This document shows positions 53,301 through 62,979 of a DNA stretch of 64,000 nt, in pieces. The notes below the pieces were generated by a model that did no database searches, had not been told where the DNA came from, and was given only the letters and a program-made list of their open reading frames with translations. Made by a program: the position numbers and the translations under genes. Numbering within the stretch: the stretch's first letter is position 1; each line of letters opens with the position of its first letter. Source of the stretch: Salegentibacter tibetensis (lineage in GTDB: Bacteria > Bacteroidota > Bacteroidia > Flavobacteriales > Flavobacteriaceae); the NCBI RefSeq assembly GCF_020164485.1, contig NZ_JAIQZA010000013.1:38192-102191 (forward strand), written 5' to 3'.

Positions 53301-54696
53301 CGAAATTGAAGATCTTAAAGTTGTAAAAGGAGAGGCTCCTGATGGTAGCCAGTCAGATATCGTGATTTCACGAACTGCCGAGCTTAAAATTAAAGACAAG
53401 AAAACCGGGGTGGTATTGAGTAACAATAACATTCCTTACGGTTCTCAAATCTTTATCGATAACGGTGCTGCAGTTTCCAAAGGTGATGTAATTTGCCAGT
53501 GGGATCCTTATAACGGGGTGATTATTTCAGAATTTGCCGGTAAGATCAAGTACGAAAATATTGAGCAAGGTGTAACTTACCAGGTAGAGATCGATGAGCA
53601 AACAGGATTCCAGGAAAAAGTAATTTCTGAATCCCGTAACAAAAAGCTTATCCCGACTTTACATATTTTAGGTAAAAAAGATGAAGTAATTCGCTCTTAT
53701 AACCTTCCGGTTGGTGCCCACCTTATGGTAGACAACGAAGATAAGATCAAGGTTGGTAAGATTTTGGTTAAGATTCCGCGTAAATCTTCTAAAGCAGGGG
53801 ATATTACCGGTGGTCTTCCAAGGGTAACAGAATTGTTTGAAGCTCGTAACCCATCTAACCCAGCTGTTGTTAGTGAGATTGATGGTGTTGTTTCCTTCGG
53901 AAAAATCAAAAGAGGTAACCGTGAGATTATCGTAGAATCTAAATTAGGAGAGGTTAAGAAATACTTAGTGAAGTTATCTAACCAGATCCTTGTTCAGGAA
54001 AACGATTATGTTCGTGCAGGTATGCCACTTTCTGATGGATCTGTTACTCCGGAAGATATTCTTAATATCAAAGGACCAAACGCGGTACAACAATATCTTG
54101 TGAACGAAGTTCAGGAAGTTTACCGACTGCAGGGTGTGAAGATTAACGATAAGCACTTTGAGGTTGTAGTAAGACAAATGATGCGTAAGGTTAGGATTCA
54201 GGATCCGGGAGATACTATTTTCCTTGAAAACCAGCTTGTTCATAAATCAGATTTTATCGAGGAAAACGATAAAGTCTTCGGAATGAAAGTGGTTGAAGAT
54301 GCAGGAGAATCTGAAAACTTAAAACCAGGTCAAATCGTTTCACCAAGAGAGCTTAGAGATGAGAACTCATTGTTAAGACGTGAAGATAAAAACCTTGCTA
54401 CTGCAAGAGACGTAACCGCTGCAACCGCTACACCGGTTCTTCAGGGTATTACTCGTGCATCGCTACAAACAAAATCGTTTATTTCTGCGGCTTCCTTCCA
54501 GGAAACTACCAAAGTATTGAACGAGGCTGCCGTAAGCGGTAAGATCGATAAACTTGAAGGATTGAAAGAGAATGTAATTGTAGGACATAGAATTCCTGCA
54601 GGTACAGGTATGCGTGAGTACGATAGCATTATCGTTGGTTCTAAAGAAGAATTTGACGAAATGATGGAACATAAGCAAGAAGTTAATTATAATTAA
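50395..54696 (+). CDS. rpoC: DNA-directed RNA polymerase subunit beta'
   Basis: The 1433-residue protein has the N-terminal zinc site (CACGKYKR and VCDRCGVEV, residues ~66-88), the catalytic [12 protein letters not shown] near residue 475, the bridge helix region, and the second zinc site ([13 protein letters not shown] near 900). [19 protein letters not shown] near 925 is the trigger-loop neighbourhood. It is the last gene of the secE-rpoC block and is followed by a short repeat element with terminal inverted repeats. Confidence 0.98.
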   Translation: MARNNDKNTVKRFDKISIGLASPESILAESRGEVLKPETINYRTHKPERDGLFCERIFGPVKDYECACGKYKRIRYKGIVCDRCGVEVTEKQVRRDRVGHINLVVPVAHIWYFRSLPNKIGYLLGLPSKKLDMIIYYERYVVIQAGIAKNEEGEPIKKMDFLTEEEYLNVLDSLPQENMYLEDSDPNKFIAKMGAECLIEILRRIDLNELSYELRHKANNETSKQRKTEALKRLQVVEAFRDANNNRENLPEWMIMKVVPVIPPELRPLVPLDGGRFATSDLNDLYRRVIIRNNRLKRLMEIKAPEVILRNEKRMLQESVDSLFDNTRKSSAVKTDSNRPLKSLSDSLKGKQGRFRQNLLGKRVDYSARSVIVVGPELKMHECGLPKNMAAELYKPFVIRKLIERGIVKTVKSAKKIIDKKEPVVWDILENVLKGHPVLLNRAPTLHRLGIQAFQPKLIEGKAIQLHPLACTAFNADFDGDQMAVHLPLGPEAILEAQLLMLASHNILNPANGSPITVPSQDMILGLYYMTKSRKSTDEVTVKGEGLTFYSDEEVVIAYNQKRVDLNAEIKIRAKDFNEAGELVNQIIDTTVGRVLFNQAVPEKVGYVNTVLTKKNLRDIIGDVLAKTSVPETGEFLDAIKEMGYGYAFRGGLSFSLGDIIIPEEKQSMIDEANEQVEGIVGNYNMGLITNNERYNQVIDIWTSTNAGLTELAMKRIREDKQGFNSVFMMLDSGARGSKEQIRQLTGMRGLMAKPKKSNSGGGEIIENPILSNFKEGLSILEYFISTHGARKGLADTALKTADAGYLTRRLVDVSQDVIVNQEDCGTLRGVEVKPLKKNEEIVESLGERILGRISLHDVINPSNNEVLVAADEEITSEIVTKIENAPIESVEVRSPLTCEAKKGICVKCYGRNLSTNKLVQRGEAVGVVAAQSIGEPGTQLTLRTFHVGGIAGNISEDNKLEAKFDGIAEIEDLKVVKGEAPDGSQSDIVISRTAELKIKDKKTGVVLSNNNIPYGSQIFIDNGAAVSKGDVICQWDPYNGVIISEFAGKIKYENIEQGVTYQVEIDEQTGFQEKVISESRNKKLIPTLHILGKKDEVIRSYNLPVGAHLMVDNEDKIKVGKILVKIPRKSSKAGDITGGLPRVTELFEARNPSNPAVVSEIDGVVSFGKIKRGNREIIVESKLGEVKKYLVKLSNQILVQENDYVRAGMPLSDGSVTPEDILNIKGPNAVQQYLVNEVQEVYRLQGVKINDKHFEVVVRQMMRKVRIQDPGDTIFLENQLVHKSDFIEENDKVFGMKVVEDAGESENLKPGQIVSPRELRDENSLLRREDKNLATARDVTAATATPVLQGITRASLQTKSFISAASFQETTKVLNEAAVSGKIDKLEGLKENVIVGHRIPAGTGMREYDSIIVGSKEEFDEMMEHKQEVNYN

Positions 54697-54707
54697 TGCT
54701 TATAAAA

Positions 54708-54836
54708 GAGGCTGTCTAAAAAGTCTAATTTCGTCAAGCTGAACTTGTTTTCAGCTTCTAACATGTTTTGATTATTAACATCTTAGATTCTGAAATAAAT
54801 TCAGAATGACGGGTTAAAAACTTTTCAGACAGTCTC
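54708..54836. repeat. Short REP-like element with terminal inverted repeats after rpoC
   Basis: The ends GAGGCTGTCTAAAAAGT (54708-54724) and ACTTTTCAGACAGTCTC (54820-54836) are near-perfect inverted repeats and match the ends of the element at 31037-31491. The core (CGTCAAGCTGAACTTGTTTT ... TTCAGAATGACGG) is a single REP-type unit. It has no coding capacity and may double as the rpoC terminator. Confidence 0.8.
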
Positions 54837-54856
54837 TTTCTTTTTATAATATCAGG

Positions 54857-54884
54857 AATCCCGATCTAAAGTCGGGATTTTTTG
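54857..54884 (+). terminator. Intrinsic terminator downstream of rpoC
   Basis: AATCCCGA (54857-54864) and TCGGGATT (54872-54879) pair perfectly around TCTAAAG, followed by a run of T. It lies past the repeat element and before the DUF3467 gene. Confidence 0.8.
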
Positions 54885-54961
54885 TACTTTTATATTACAC
54901 GCTAACCAAGATACTCCGAAGACTGCTTCGGAAACTTTTAAATAAAATTCAATCTAATATT

Positions 54962-55279
54962 ATGAGTGAAGAAAAAAAGAAACCTAAAAAAGGTCAGATA
55001 AACATAGAACTGGATGAAGCTGTAGCCGAAGGAACTTATTCTAATCTGGCTATCATTAACCATTCTGTTTCAGAATTTGTGGTAGATTTCGTGAATATTA
55101 TGCCGGGCAGACCTAAAAGCAAAGTAAAATCCAGGATCATTTTAACGCCACAACATGCTAAGCGATTATTGAAAGCTTTAAACGATAATATTCATCGGTT
55201 TGAAAAAGCCCACGGTGAAATAAGGGATTACGAAAAAGCGCCAATGCCATTAAACTTTGGTCCAACCGGCCAGGCTTAA
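54962..55279 (+). CDS. DUF3467 domain-containing protein
   Basis: The 105-residue protein fits DUF3467: INIELDEAVAEGTYSNLAIINHS near residue 15, EFVVDFVNIMPGRPKSKVKSRIILTPQHAKRLL in the core (GRPKxKVxSRIILTP is the family mark) and a helix NDNIHRFEKAHG. The function is unknown. It follows rpoC on the same strand in many Bacteroidota, which suggests a tie to transcription or to high expression. Its own terminator follows at 55301. Confidence 0.88.
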   Translation: MSEEKKKPKKGQINIELDEAVAEGTYSNLAIINHSVSEFVVDFVNIMPGRPKSKVKSRIILTPQHAKRLLKALNDNIHRFEKAHGEIRDYEKAPMPLNFGPTGQA

Positions 55280-55300
55280 TTTAGCCGAAAAAAATTTTAA

Positions 55301-55335
55301 AAACCCCATAGATGTATAATTCTGTGGGTTTTTTT
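55301..55335 (+). terminator. Terminator after the DUF3467 gene
   Basis: AACCCCATAGA pairs with TCTGTGGGTT (one bulged C and a G-T pair) around TGTATAAT and is followed by seven T. It sits 22 bases after the stop codon. Confidence 0.75.
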
Positions 55336-55449
55336 ATTGCTTTTTATTTCGACTTTATAAACGCTGTAAAATTTTTTAGGAAATATTACCTAACTTAGAA
55401 GTATAGCAATCTAGACTGATTTTTTCTTCAGCTTAAAATTTTATATACG

Positions 55450-57045
55450 ATGACCGATAAGGCTACCGATTCTGAACCTAAAAAACGAATAGCAGCAATA
55501 GACCTTGGAACTAATTCATTCCACGCGGTATTGGTAGATATTTATCCCGATGGCAGTTTCCGTACGGTTAATAAACTCAAGGAAATGGTTATCCTGGCCG
55601 AAAAAGGCCTGGAAGACAGGTTGAGCCGGGAGGCAATGGATCGCGGATTGGAAGCGCTTAAAAGGATTAAGTTTTTATGCGATAGCCATAATGTGGAAAA
55701 TATTCTTGCTTATGCAACTAGCGCAATTCGTGAAGCAGAAAATGGGGGTGATTTTATTAAAGAAGTGGGGGAGCAGGTTGGAATTAGGGTACGGGCTATT
55801 TCAGGAAAAATGGAAGCAGAAATGATTGGTCTTGCCATAAGGCATAGCATCGTTTTAAACGAAGAAATGGTGCTTATGGCGGATATTGGAGGTGGTAGCG
55901 TTGAATTTATTATTGGTAACGATAAAGAATTTATTTATTACAATAGTTTAAAATTGGGAGTTGCCAGGATGGCTGCTGCCTTTGTAGAAACAGATCCTAT
56001 TGAAGAAAAAGACATTAAAAACCTACAAAAACATTTTGAGAAGGAACTGGCAGAAATAAAAAAGCTGGCCAAAAAACATAATGTAAAAACGATTATTGGT
56101 TCCTCCGGTACGATGGAAAATATTGGGGAAATGATAGCGGGTAGAAAATCACTTACTGCTAAAATGAGCCTGAATGAACTGGAAGTCGGCGCAGATGATT
56201 TTAATGAGTTATATTCTGATTTTATTAAACTGAATAAAAAGAAACGTCTTAAAGAAAAGGGTTTAGAGGAAAAACGGGTTGATATTATAAATCCCGGGAT
56301 GGTTTTAGTGAAATTTCTGGTAGATAAATTTAAAATTGAAAACATTAAAATTTCTGAAGGCGCACTTCGGGAAGGAATGATCCTGAATTATATCAATAAT
56401 AAAAAGGAACAGCTTAACCTGGACCTTGTCGCTAATTTTAAGGATCCACGTCGTAGAAGTATTTATGAATTATTGCGAAAGTGCAATTGGCCGGAAGCGC
56501 ATTCCAAACACGTCTCTAATTTTTCCTTGCAGCTTTTTGATGAATTTAAAGAAGAACTAAAACTAAAAGAATCTGACAGGGAATTGCTGGAATATGCGAG
56601 TTTACTACACGATATAGGTTATTATATTTCATACCGAAAACATCATAAACACGCGCTCTATCTTATCAGGAATTCCGATTTACTTGGCTTTAAGGAAGAT
56701 GAAATAAATGTTATGGCTAATGTAGCGAGATATCACAGGAAATCTATTCCGCATAAGCGACATACACGCTATAAACAATTGAGTAAAAAAAACCGAAAAA
56801 GGGTTAAAAAGCTTTCTGCCCTGTTAAGGGTTGCCGATGGTTTGGACCGTAGCCATTATCAAAACGTTCAGAAACTGGAAATCAATAATAAAAAGGAAAA
56901 TATCAATCTGCTTATCACAACACAAGCCGATCCTGAATTAGAAATATGGGGAACTTTGCGTAAAGGAGAATTACTAGAAAAATTAACCGGCAAAAAATTA
57001 AAGGTTTTCAAGGTATTAAAGAAAAAGAAAGCCAAGTCTGAATAG
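55450..57045 (+). CDS. ppx: Ppx/GppA phosphatase with C-terminal HD domain
   Basis: The 531-residue protein has the sugar kinase/actin-like fold of exopolyphosphatases: IAAIDLGTNSFHAVLVD near residue 14, YATSAIREAENG near 93 and ADIGGGSVEFIIG near 143. From ~345 an HD-type domain follows (HSKHVSNFSL, YASLLHDIGYYISY near 390, HHKHALYLI). The family hydrolyses polyphosphate or (p)ppGpp; the HD part is catalytic or regulatory in long forms. It converges with the symporter gene, stops only 7 bases apart. Confidence 0.88.
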   Translation: MTDKATDSEPKKRIAAIDLGTNSFHAVLVDIYPDGSFRTVNKLKEMVILAEKGLEDRLSREAMDRGLEALKRIKFLCDSHNVENILAYATSAIREAENGGDFIKEVGEQVGIRVRAISGKMEAEMIGLAIRHSIVLNEEMVLMADIGGGSVEFIIGNDKEFIYYNSLKLGVARMAAAFVETDPIEEKDIKNLQKHFEKELAEIKKLAKKHNVKTIIGSSGTMENIGEMIAGRKSLTAKMSLNELEVGADDFNELYSDFIKLNKKKRLKEKGLEEKRVDIINPGMVLVKFLVDKFKIENIKISEGALREGMILNYINNKKEQLNLDLVANFKDPRRRSIYELLRKCNWPEAHSKHVSNFSLQLFDEFKEELKLKESDRELLEYASLLHDIGYYISYRKHHKHALYLIRNSDLLGFKEDEINVMANVARYHRKSIPHKRHTRYKQLSKKNRKRVKKLSALLRVADGLDRSHYQNVQKLEINNKKENINLLITTQADPELEIWGTLRKGELLEKLTGKKLKVFKVLKKKKAKSE

Positions 57046-57052
57046 TCGAAAA

Positions 57053-58423
57053 TTAATCTTTGTATTTTTTAAAATAAATTCTTGCAGCCTTCATTACACG
57101 GGGAGCAAGAATTAACGTTGAGATCATTGTTGGGATGGCCATTAAGGCAAAAAAACCATCAATGAGATTAATCATCATGCTTAATGAAGTAGTAGCTCCT
57201 AACAGTATGCTTACGATATAGAAATAATTGTAATAGTGTTTGTTTTCTGCACCGGCCAGGTAAGAAAGGCATTTTGTTCCGTAGTAAGAAAACGAGAACA
57301 GGGAAGAAATACTAAAAGCCGCAATACAAAGCAACAATAGATAATCTCCAACATAGGGGATAGAATCTTCAAAAGCGGCTGCGGTTAAGCTTACCCCGTT
57401 TACATCTGAAGTTTGCCAAATTCCCGTAACCAGGATACAAAGTGCTGTTAGGGTACATACCACTAAAGTATCAATTGCCGGCCCCAACATCGCAACAAGT
57501 CCTTCCCGAACAGGTTCTGAAGTTTTACTGGCTCCGTGAGCCATTGTCGCAGTTCCTATACCCGCTTCATTAGAAAAAGCACCTCGTCTTACTCCAAGAA
57601 TAATCAAGCCACCCAGTACGCCGCCGAGCATAGGTTCGCCTTTGTAGTTTTCAGCAGCAAAAGCATCGGTAAAGATTGTAGAGAAATAGTAAGGAACCAC
57701 ATCATAATTGACAATCAAAATAATAATCACCGAAATAAAATAAAGAGCTACCATCGCAGGCACTAATCTGGAAACGGTTTTACTTATGCGCTGTAAGCCT
57801 CCAAGGATAACTATCGAAGTGAGGATAACTAAAATAATCCCAATAATAAGATTTGTTCCGAAACCGGTGGGAATATTATTCGGTTCCAGCAAAATGAAGT
57901 TTATAGCCTGGGTAAGTTGATTTACATTGAAAACCGGCAAGGCGCCAATAAGCCCTGCGACGCTAAAAAAGACCGCTAAAAACTTCCATTTCTTACCCAG
58001 GCCTTCTTCAATAAAATACATCACCCCGCCCTGAATATTCCCCTGGGTATCTTTACCACGGTACATAACAGCGAGGGTATTGGTGAAAAATTTAGTGGCC
58101 ATTCCAACCACCGCGCTAACCCAAAGCCAGAAAATAGCACCCGGGCCACCTAATGCTATAGCTACGGCTACACCAGCTATATTTCCCATTCCTACGGTAG
58201 AAGAAAGGGCAGTTGAAAGCGACTGAAAATGGTTTATTTCACCGGGATCGTTGGGATTATTATATTTTCCGCGTAAGAGATCTAAGGAATGCCCTAAATA
58301 TCGAAATGGAAGGAAATTAGATAAAATTAGGAGATAAAATCCGCCGCCAATTAATAAAATTACTAAAGGAAGTCCCCAAACCGCCGAGGCGAATTGGGAA
58401 ACAAATTCATCTAATTCATTCAT
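57053..58423 (-). CDS. AGCS family Na+:alanine/glycine symporter
   Basis: The 456-residue protein is an ordinary-length AGCS carrier with about ten membrane helices. Family marks are INHFQSLSTALSSTVGMGNIAG (near 63), PGAIFWLWVSAVVGMATKF and FSNEAGIGTATMAHGASK near 283, and PAIDTLVVCTLTAL near 315. It moves alanine or glycine with sodium. It is a paralogue of the gene at 35217-37295 but has no signal peptide or extra domains. The stop lies 7 bases from the ppx stop. prfC lies upstream on the same strand, 103 bases away. Confidence 0.93.
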   Translation of the reverse strand: MNELDEFVSQFASAVWGLPLVILLIGGGFYLLILSNFLPFRYLGHSLDLLRGKYNNPNDPGEINHFQSLSTALSSTVGMGNIAGVAVAIALGGPGAIFWLWVSAVVGMATKFFTNTLAVMYRGKDTQGNIQGGVMYFIEEGLGKKWKFLAVFFSVAGLIGALPVFNVNQLTQAINFILLEPNNIPTGFGTNLIIGIILVILTSIVILGGLQRISKTVSRLVPAMVALYFISVIIILIVNYDVVPYYFSTIFTDAFAAENYKGEPMLGGVLGGLIILGVRRGAFSNEAGIGTATMAHGASKTSEPVREGLVAMLGPAIDTLVVCTLTALCILVTGIWQTSDVNGVSLTAAAFEDSIPYVGDYLLLLCIAAFSISSLFSFSYYGTKCLSYLAGAENKHYYNYFYIVSILLGATTSLSMMINLIDGFFALMAIPTMISTLILAPRVMKAARIYFKKYKD

Positions 58424-58526
58424 AAAATCTCAATTATGCTGAAAATATATGAAATTAAGGACTATTAAACACAGCGCGCTATTAGGTTTCTTTTGGCCTA
58501 AGCATTATTAGCTTAAAACCAGAAAC

Positions 58527-60116
58527 TTAAAATTCTGAAGTGAAATGGAATTTAATCGAACGATATTTATCCTGGGTCATTTGCAATGAGAATTGCGAAT
58601 CTGCCAAAAATACCAATTGCCCTTTTTTATCCTTCGCCAGGAACTTTGATTTTAGTCGTTTAAAATCTTTAAATTCTTCACTCTTTTCATCTTCGGCTTC
58701 TACCCAGGTGGCTTTGTAAACGTTTAAGTTCTCGTAGGTACATTTAGCACCATATTCGTGTTCCAACCTGTATTGAATAACTTCGAACTGAAGCGCTCCC
58801 ACGGTTCCTATAATTTTTCTTCCATTTAGTTCCAGGGTAAACAGCTGCGCCACCCCTTCATCCATCAACTGGTCAACTCCTTTGGCGAGTTGTTTTGATT
58901 TCATTGGGTCGGCGTTATTGATATACCTAAAATGTTCAGGCGAAAAACTTGGAATTCCACGGTAATTTAAATTTTCTCCTTCGGTAAGGGTATCCCCGAT
59001 TTTGAAATTCCCGGTATCGTGAAGCCCTACGATATCTCCGGGATAGGAAATGTCTACAATTTCCTTCTTTTCGGCGAAAAAAGCATTCGGACTTGAGAAT
59101 TTCAGGTTTTTATTATGTCTTACGTGTAAGTATGCTTTATTCCGCTCAAAAGTTCCAGAAACAATTTTTATAAATGCCAGCCTGTCGCGATGTTTGGGAT
59201 CCATATTGGCGTGGATCTTAAAAACGAAACCTGTGAATTTATCTTCGTCAGGCTTTACCAAACGCTCTTCACTTTGCTTAGGTCTTGGAGTAGGAGCAAT
59301 ATTTATAAAGCAATCCAACAATTCCCGAACCCCAAAATTATTTAAAGCTGAACCAAAAAATACCGGTTGCAACCTTCCTTCAAGGTAAGCTTCTTTATCG
59401 AATTCAGGATATACGCCCTGAGCGAGTTCAAGTTCTTCTCTTAAATTATCAGCTGAAGTACTTCCAATGAGTTCATCTAATTGATCAGAAGATAAATCGG
59501 AGATTTCTATAGTATCTTCAATATCTTTTTTAGGGTCACCGGTAAATAAGTTTACATTCTTTTCCCAAATATTGTAAATCCCTTTAAAATCGTAGCCCAT
59601 TCCAATGGGGTAACTTAAAGGTGTTACGGTAAGATTCAGTTTTTGTTCAATCTCATCAAGTAATTCAAAAGCATCTTTCCCTTCCCGGTCCATTTTATTG
59701 ATAAAAACGATCATCGGAATGTTTCGCATTCTACAAACCTCTACCAGTTTTTCGGTTTGTTCCTCCACACCTTTGGCAACATCTATAACTACAATAACAC
59801 TATCTACGGCAGTAAGGGTTCTAAAAGTATCTTCAGCAAAATCCTTGTGACCCGGAGTATCCAGGATATTGATTTTTATGTCCTTATACTCAAAACCTAG
59901 AACCGAAGTCGCTACCGAAATTCCCCTTTGGCGTTCAATTTCCATAAAGTCACTGGTAGCACCTTTTTTGATCTTATTAGATTTTACCGCCCCGGCTTCC
60001 TGGATAGCACCACCAAACAGTAGCAATTTTTCGGTAAGCGTGGTTTTACCCGCATCGGGGTGGGAAATAATTCCAAAAGTCCTTCTTCGTTTTAGTTCTT
60101 TTTGAAAACTCTTCAT
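58527..60116 (-). CDS. prfC: Peptide chain release factor 3
   Basis: The 529-residue GTPase has ISHPDAGKTTLTE near residue 18 (G1), DTPGHKDFAEDTFRTL near 86 (G3) and FINKMDRE near 140 (G4), then the RF3-specific barrel and C-terminal regions (LHDTGNFKIGDTL, GVAQLFTLELNGRKIIGTVGALQFEV written in two pieces: GVAQLF and GTVGALQFEV). RF3 removes RF1/RF2 from the ribosome after peptide release. A promoter word TACTTTTG lies on the minus strand at 60229-60222, about 105 bases upstream. Confidence 0.96.
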   Translation of the reverse strand: MKSFQKELKRRRTFGIISHPDAGKTTLTEKLLLFGGAIQEAGAVKSNKIKKGATSDFMEIERQRGISVATSVLGFEYKDIKINILDTPGHKDFAEDTFRTLTAVDSVIVVIDVAKGVEEQTEKLVEVCRMRNIPMIVFINKMDREGKDAFELLDEIEQKLNLTVTPLSYPIGMGYDFKGIYNIWEKNVNLFTGDPKKDIEDTIEISDLSSDQLDELIGSTSADNLREELELAQGVYPEFDKEAYLEGRLQPVFFGSALNNFGVRELLDCFINIAPTPRPKQSEERLVKPDEDKFTGFVFKIHANMDPKHRDRLAFIKIVSGTFERNKAYLHVRHNKNLKFSSPNAFFAEKKEIVDISYPGDIVGLHDTGNFKIGDTLTEGENLNYRGIPSFSPEHFRYINNADPMKSKQLAKGVDQLMDEGVAQLFTLELNGRKIIGTVGALQFEVIQYRLEHEYGAKCTYENLNVYKATWVEAEDEKSEEFKDFKRLKSKFLAKDKKGQLVFLADSQFSLQMTQDKYRSIKFHFTSEF

Positions 60117-60323
60117 CTATAAAAATATTAATGGGGTCTTAGTCTGCTGTACTTATTATAATGCGGAATCCTTTTTGCTAAATGTAAATCAATAGCTTTT
60201 AGGCCAGGTAATTCAGCGCTGCAAAAGTACTATTATTTTGAGGAAAATTAAGGATAATTTAAAAGCTCCTTTTCCTGAACTGGCTCCAGGGTTTTAGCAA
60301 AAATCTGTTAAAAACCTCTGGCT
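60117..60323. other. Divergent gap between prfC and the OmpA fusion gene
   Basis: The gap holds the prfC promoter word and its leader of about 100 bases. No small gene is seen. Confidence 0.5.
60222..60229 (-). promoter_or_regulatory. -7 promoter element for prfC
   Basis: Read on the minus strand, TACTTTTG matches TAnnTTTG and is followed by CAGC. The prfC ATG is about 105 bases downstream. No clear -33 TTG at the usual spacing is seen. Confidence 0.55.
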
Positions 60324-61949
60324 GTGAAAACATTCAGTAATTTTACAATTATGGGGCAGTATCTAATAAGATTAATAGTATTTTGGAGTGTGTTGCTAAC
60401 AGGCTTTGATTTCTTTGCGCAACCCGGCGAGCAACGTATAGCTCCCGGAGCCTATGTAATTAATATGGGCGTAAATCCTCAAACCGCAGAAAATACTTTA
60501 CAGGCTTACGGGTTGGTCTATGAAATGCTGAAAAATGAAAATATTGAAATTAAATGGGCCATCAACCCGAAGAAAATAAAAGATGGGGCAGATTTCACCT
60601 ACCGCGATAAAACTTTTAGGGGGAGTGCGTTTATTATCCCGGTTTCTTATTTAACTGAAGATATAAAGAAATTAATTACCTCGTGGGAAGAAAAGGGAAT
60701 TGTGGGGCTTTATTTAGAGGAATCGATCAGCGTTCCGGTTTTCACCAACTTGTCGGTAGCGCCACGATGGACTTTAGACCGGGAAAATGGCTTTATAGCT
60801 TTGCCTTTTTTTAAGGCTGCTGCAATCCCGGAAGACGCTTATGGCGGAAGTAATAAAAGAAATTGGAAATCTCCAGAAGATCTTGGGGTTTGCGATGATA
60901 TTTTTGTGATGCCTCACGCCGATCCCGGGTTTAACACCCATAAAAACCTTTATCGATGGAATAAAAAGTATAAGGGAGCAATTTGGGCCGGTTGTCATGC
61001 AGTGAGTAAATTAGAAAACCTTACAGGAAATATTAAACTTCAGGATAGCGATAGTACAGAATTTATTCAGTTAAACTTTTTGAGTTCCGGGTTTCCGGGA
61101 GCACAGAGTGCGGGTCTAATTCCCTTCCGGGAACACCGGCACGGTACACCACCATATCAAAATTTGCTACCTGGAGATCCTGTTGCGCAATATATTGGCA
61201 GTCCGGATAAGGCACATTTAAACGGGTCAGAAAGAATTTTCCTTCCGAAGAAAATAAACCGGTGGCGGAAAGAGACGAAGAAAGTTCTAATAGATGAAGA
61301 TGCACCGGATATCCCTAAAATTGCTGAAGATACAGCTGTTGTTACCGCCTATGGTCATGCTTACGGAAATCTGGATAACGGATTAATAATGTACCAGGCA
61401 GGACATAGCATTTACGGGAAGGATCCTCAGAATATTTCTGCTATGCGGGCCTTTTTTAACTGGAGCTTTTATGCTGCAGAATTAAAACGGAGAAAAAACG
61501 AGCTGGAATTTGAAAACCTGGAAGGCTTCCCGGTTGTGGACGCTAAAGTTGGTGATGAGCTTACCGGTGTACTTAGGTTAAATCCAATTCATTTTGACAT
61601 TGATAAAGCTGAAATTAGGCAGGGAGATAAACCGGCCCTGGATAGTATTGCGGCTTTTATGCATAAACAGCCGGCACTTTTGCTTGATATTAGATCTCAT
61701 ACCGATAGCCGTGCTAACGATGCTTATAATCTGGAACTTTCAGAACGAAGGGTTAAGGCAACGATTCAGTATTTAACGGAAAAAGGAATTTCAGGTTCAA
61801 GGATTACAGGAAGAGGTTATGGAGAAACCGAATTGGTAAATAATTGTGGCAATAATAGCAAGTGCACTGAAGCCGGGCACGAAAGAAACAGGCGATCTGA
61901 ATTTATTCTGGCTATAGATTGTGATTTGTATTCACAGGAAGAATTATAA
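60324..61949 (+). CDS. OmpA family protein with large N-terminal domain
   Basis: The 541-residue protein starts at ATG 60324; ATG 60351 (MGQYLIRLIVFW) is also possible and begins closer to the signal peptide, which ends near FFAQ. Residues ~35-390 form a domain (YVINMGVNPQTAENTL, KWAINPKKIKDGADF, FIIPVSYL, VMPHADPGF, WAGCHAVSKLE) resembling a ThuA/glutamine-amidotransferase-like fold that occurs in Bacteroidota surface proteins, with a Cys in GCHA like a class I triad. Residues ~417-527 are an OmpA domain (PIHFDIDKAEIR, RSHTDSRANDAYN, LSERRV, ITGRGYGE) for peptidoglycan binding. The fusion would anchor the first domain to the wall. Confidence 0.78.
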   Translation: MKTFSNFTIMGQYLIRLIVFWSVLLTGFDFFAQPGEQRIAPGAYVINMGVNPQTAENTLQAYGLVYEMLKNENIEIKWAINPKKIKDGADFTYRDKTFRGSAFIIPVSYLTEDIKKLITSWEEKGIVGLYLEESISVPVFTNLSVAPRWTLDRENGFIALPFFKAAAIPEDAYGGSNKRNWKSPEDLGVCDDIFVMPHADPGFNTHKNLYRWNKKYKGAIWAGCHAVSKLENLTGNIKLQDSDSTEFIQLNFLSSGFPGAQSAGLIPFREHRHGTPPYQNLLPGDPVAQYIGSPDKAHLNGSERIFLPKKINRWRKETKKVLIDEDAPDIPKIAEDTAVVTAYGHAYGNLDNGLIMYQAGHSIYGKDPQNISAMRAFFNWSFYAAELKRRKNELEFENLEGFPVVDAKVGDELTGVLRLNPIHFDIDKAEIRQGDKPALDSIAAFMHKQPALLLDIRSHTDSRANDAYNLELSERRVKATIQYLTEKGISGSRITGRGYGETELVNNCGNNSKCTEAGHERNRRSEFILAIDCDLYSQEEL

Positions 61950-62005
61950 TATAAGTGACCTTTATTCGTGGTAAATAATGAAACATAATTTTAGGAAATG
62001 TCGAC

Positions 62006-62037
62006 TTGTAAAACCCGCGCTTCATTTCGTACATTTG
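62006..62037 (+). promoter_or_regulatory. Promoter of the idi operon
   Basis: TACATTTG (62030-62037) matches TAnnTTTG and TTG (62006-62008) is 21 bases upstream. The idi ATG is at 62054. Confidence 0.72.
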
Positions 62038-62053
62038 ACATTCAAAAAAGAAA

Positions 62054-62572
62054 ATGGGAACAGATCAGGTAATATTAGTTAACGAAAAGGACGAGCAAAT
62101 TGGCTTGATGGAGAAAATCGAAGCTCATGAAAAAGCCTTGTTGCACCGGGCATTTTCAGTATTTGTCTTTAATGAAAAAGATGAGCTAATGATCCAGCAG
62201 CGGGCGCACTCTAAATACCATTCTCCGGGATTGTGGACCAACACTTGTTGTAGCCACCAGCGGGAAGGGGAAAGCAATGTTGCCGCCGGAAAAAGAAGAC
62301 TTCAGGAGGAAATGGGCTTTAGTACGGAATTAGAAGAAATTATGTCTTTTATTTATAAAGCTCCTTTTGATAACGGACTTACCGAGCACGAATTCGACTA
62401 TATTATGATTGGGAATTATGAAGATGATCCCAAGCCCAACCCTGATGAAGTGTCTAACTGGAAATGGATGAGCCTGAATGCGATAAAATCTGATATGGAA
62501 GTGAATCCTGGAGTTTATACGGAATGGTTCAAAATTATTTTCGATAAATATTATTCAAGTATTCAAAAATGA
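62054..62572 (+). CDS. idi: Isopentenyl-diphosphate delta-isomerase, type 1
   Basis: The 172-residue Nudix-fold enzyme has the type 1 marks: HRAFSVFVFNEKDELMIQQR near 31, the catalytic Cys in WTNTCCSHQREGE near 60, RRLQEEMGF as Nudix-like box near 80 and the catalytic Glu in NGLTEHEFDYIM near 108. It interconverts IPP and DMAPP for isoprenoids. The gene overlaps the following PTPS gene by 4 bases (ATGA). Confidence 0.95.
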   Translation: MGTDQVILVNEKDEQIGLMEKIEAHEKALLHRAFSVFVFNEKDELMIQQRAHSKYHSPGLWTNTCCSHQREGESNVAAGKRRLQEEMGFSTELEEIMSFIYKAPFDNGLTEHEFDYIMIGNYEDDPKPNPDEVSNWKWMSLNAIKSDMEVNPGVYTEWFKIIFDKYYSSIQK

Positions 62573-62979
62573 GGCTAAGCGTACATAGAAAAGCTCATTT
62601 TAATGCGGCGCATCGACTGTATCGCAAAGATTGGAGTGATGAGAAGAACCTGCAGGTTTTTGGAAAATGCAGCAATCCACACTATCACGGGCATAATTAT
62701 GATCTGATAGTGAAGGTGACCGGCGAGATAGACCCTGAAACAGGTTTTGTTATGGACCTTAAACGGCTTAAAGACCTCATCTACGAAGAAGTGGAAGTAC
62801 CTTTTGATCATAAAAACTTAAATGAAGAGGTAGCTCCTTTTAAGGAACTTAATCCTACGGCTGAAAATATTGCGGTGGTGATTTGGAATAAAATCAGGGA
62901 GAAATTAAAACCTGAGCTCGACCTGGAGATCACTTTATACGAAACTGCTCGTAATTACGTAACCTATAAAGGAGAATAG
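62569..62979 (+). CDS. queD: 6-carboxytetrahydropterin synthase family (QueD/PTPS)
   Basis: The 136-residue protein has the pterin synthase zinc site: His in HFNAAHRLY near residue 10-15 and His-His in NPHYHGHNYDL near 42-47, plus the catalytic Cys in FGKCSNP near 38 and the C-terminal Glu in ETARNYV. It makes 6-carboxy-5,6,7,8-tetrahydropterin for queuosine or 6-pyruvoyl-tetrahydropterin. QueD is the usual choice in bacteria; the 4-base overlap with idi and the next peroxiredoxin are not pathway hints. Confidence 0.88.
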   Translation: MRLSVHRKAHFNAAHRLYRKDWSDEKNLQVFGKCSNPHYHGHNYDLIVKVTGEIDPETGFVMDLKRLKDLIYEEVEVPFDHKNLNEEVAPFKELNPTAENIAVVIWNKIREKLKPELDLEITLYETARNYVTYKGE

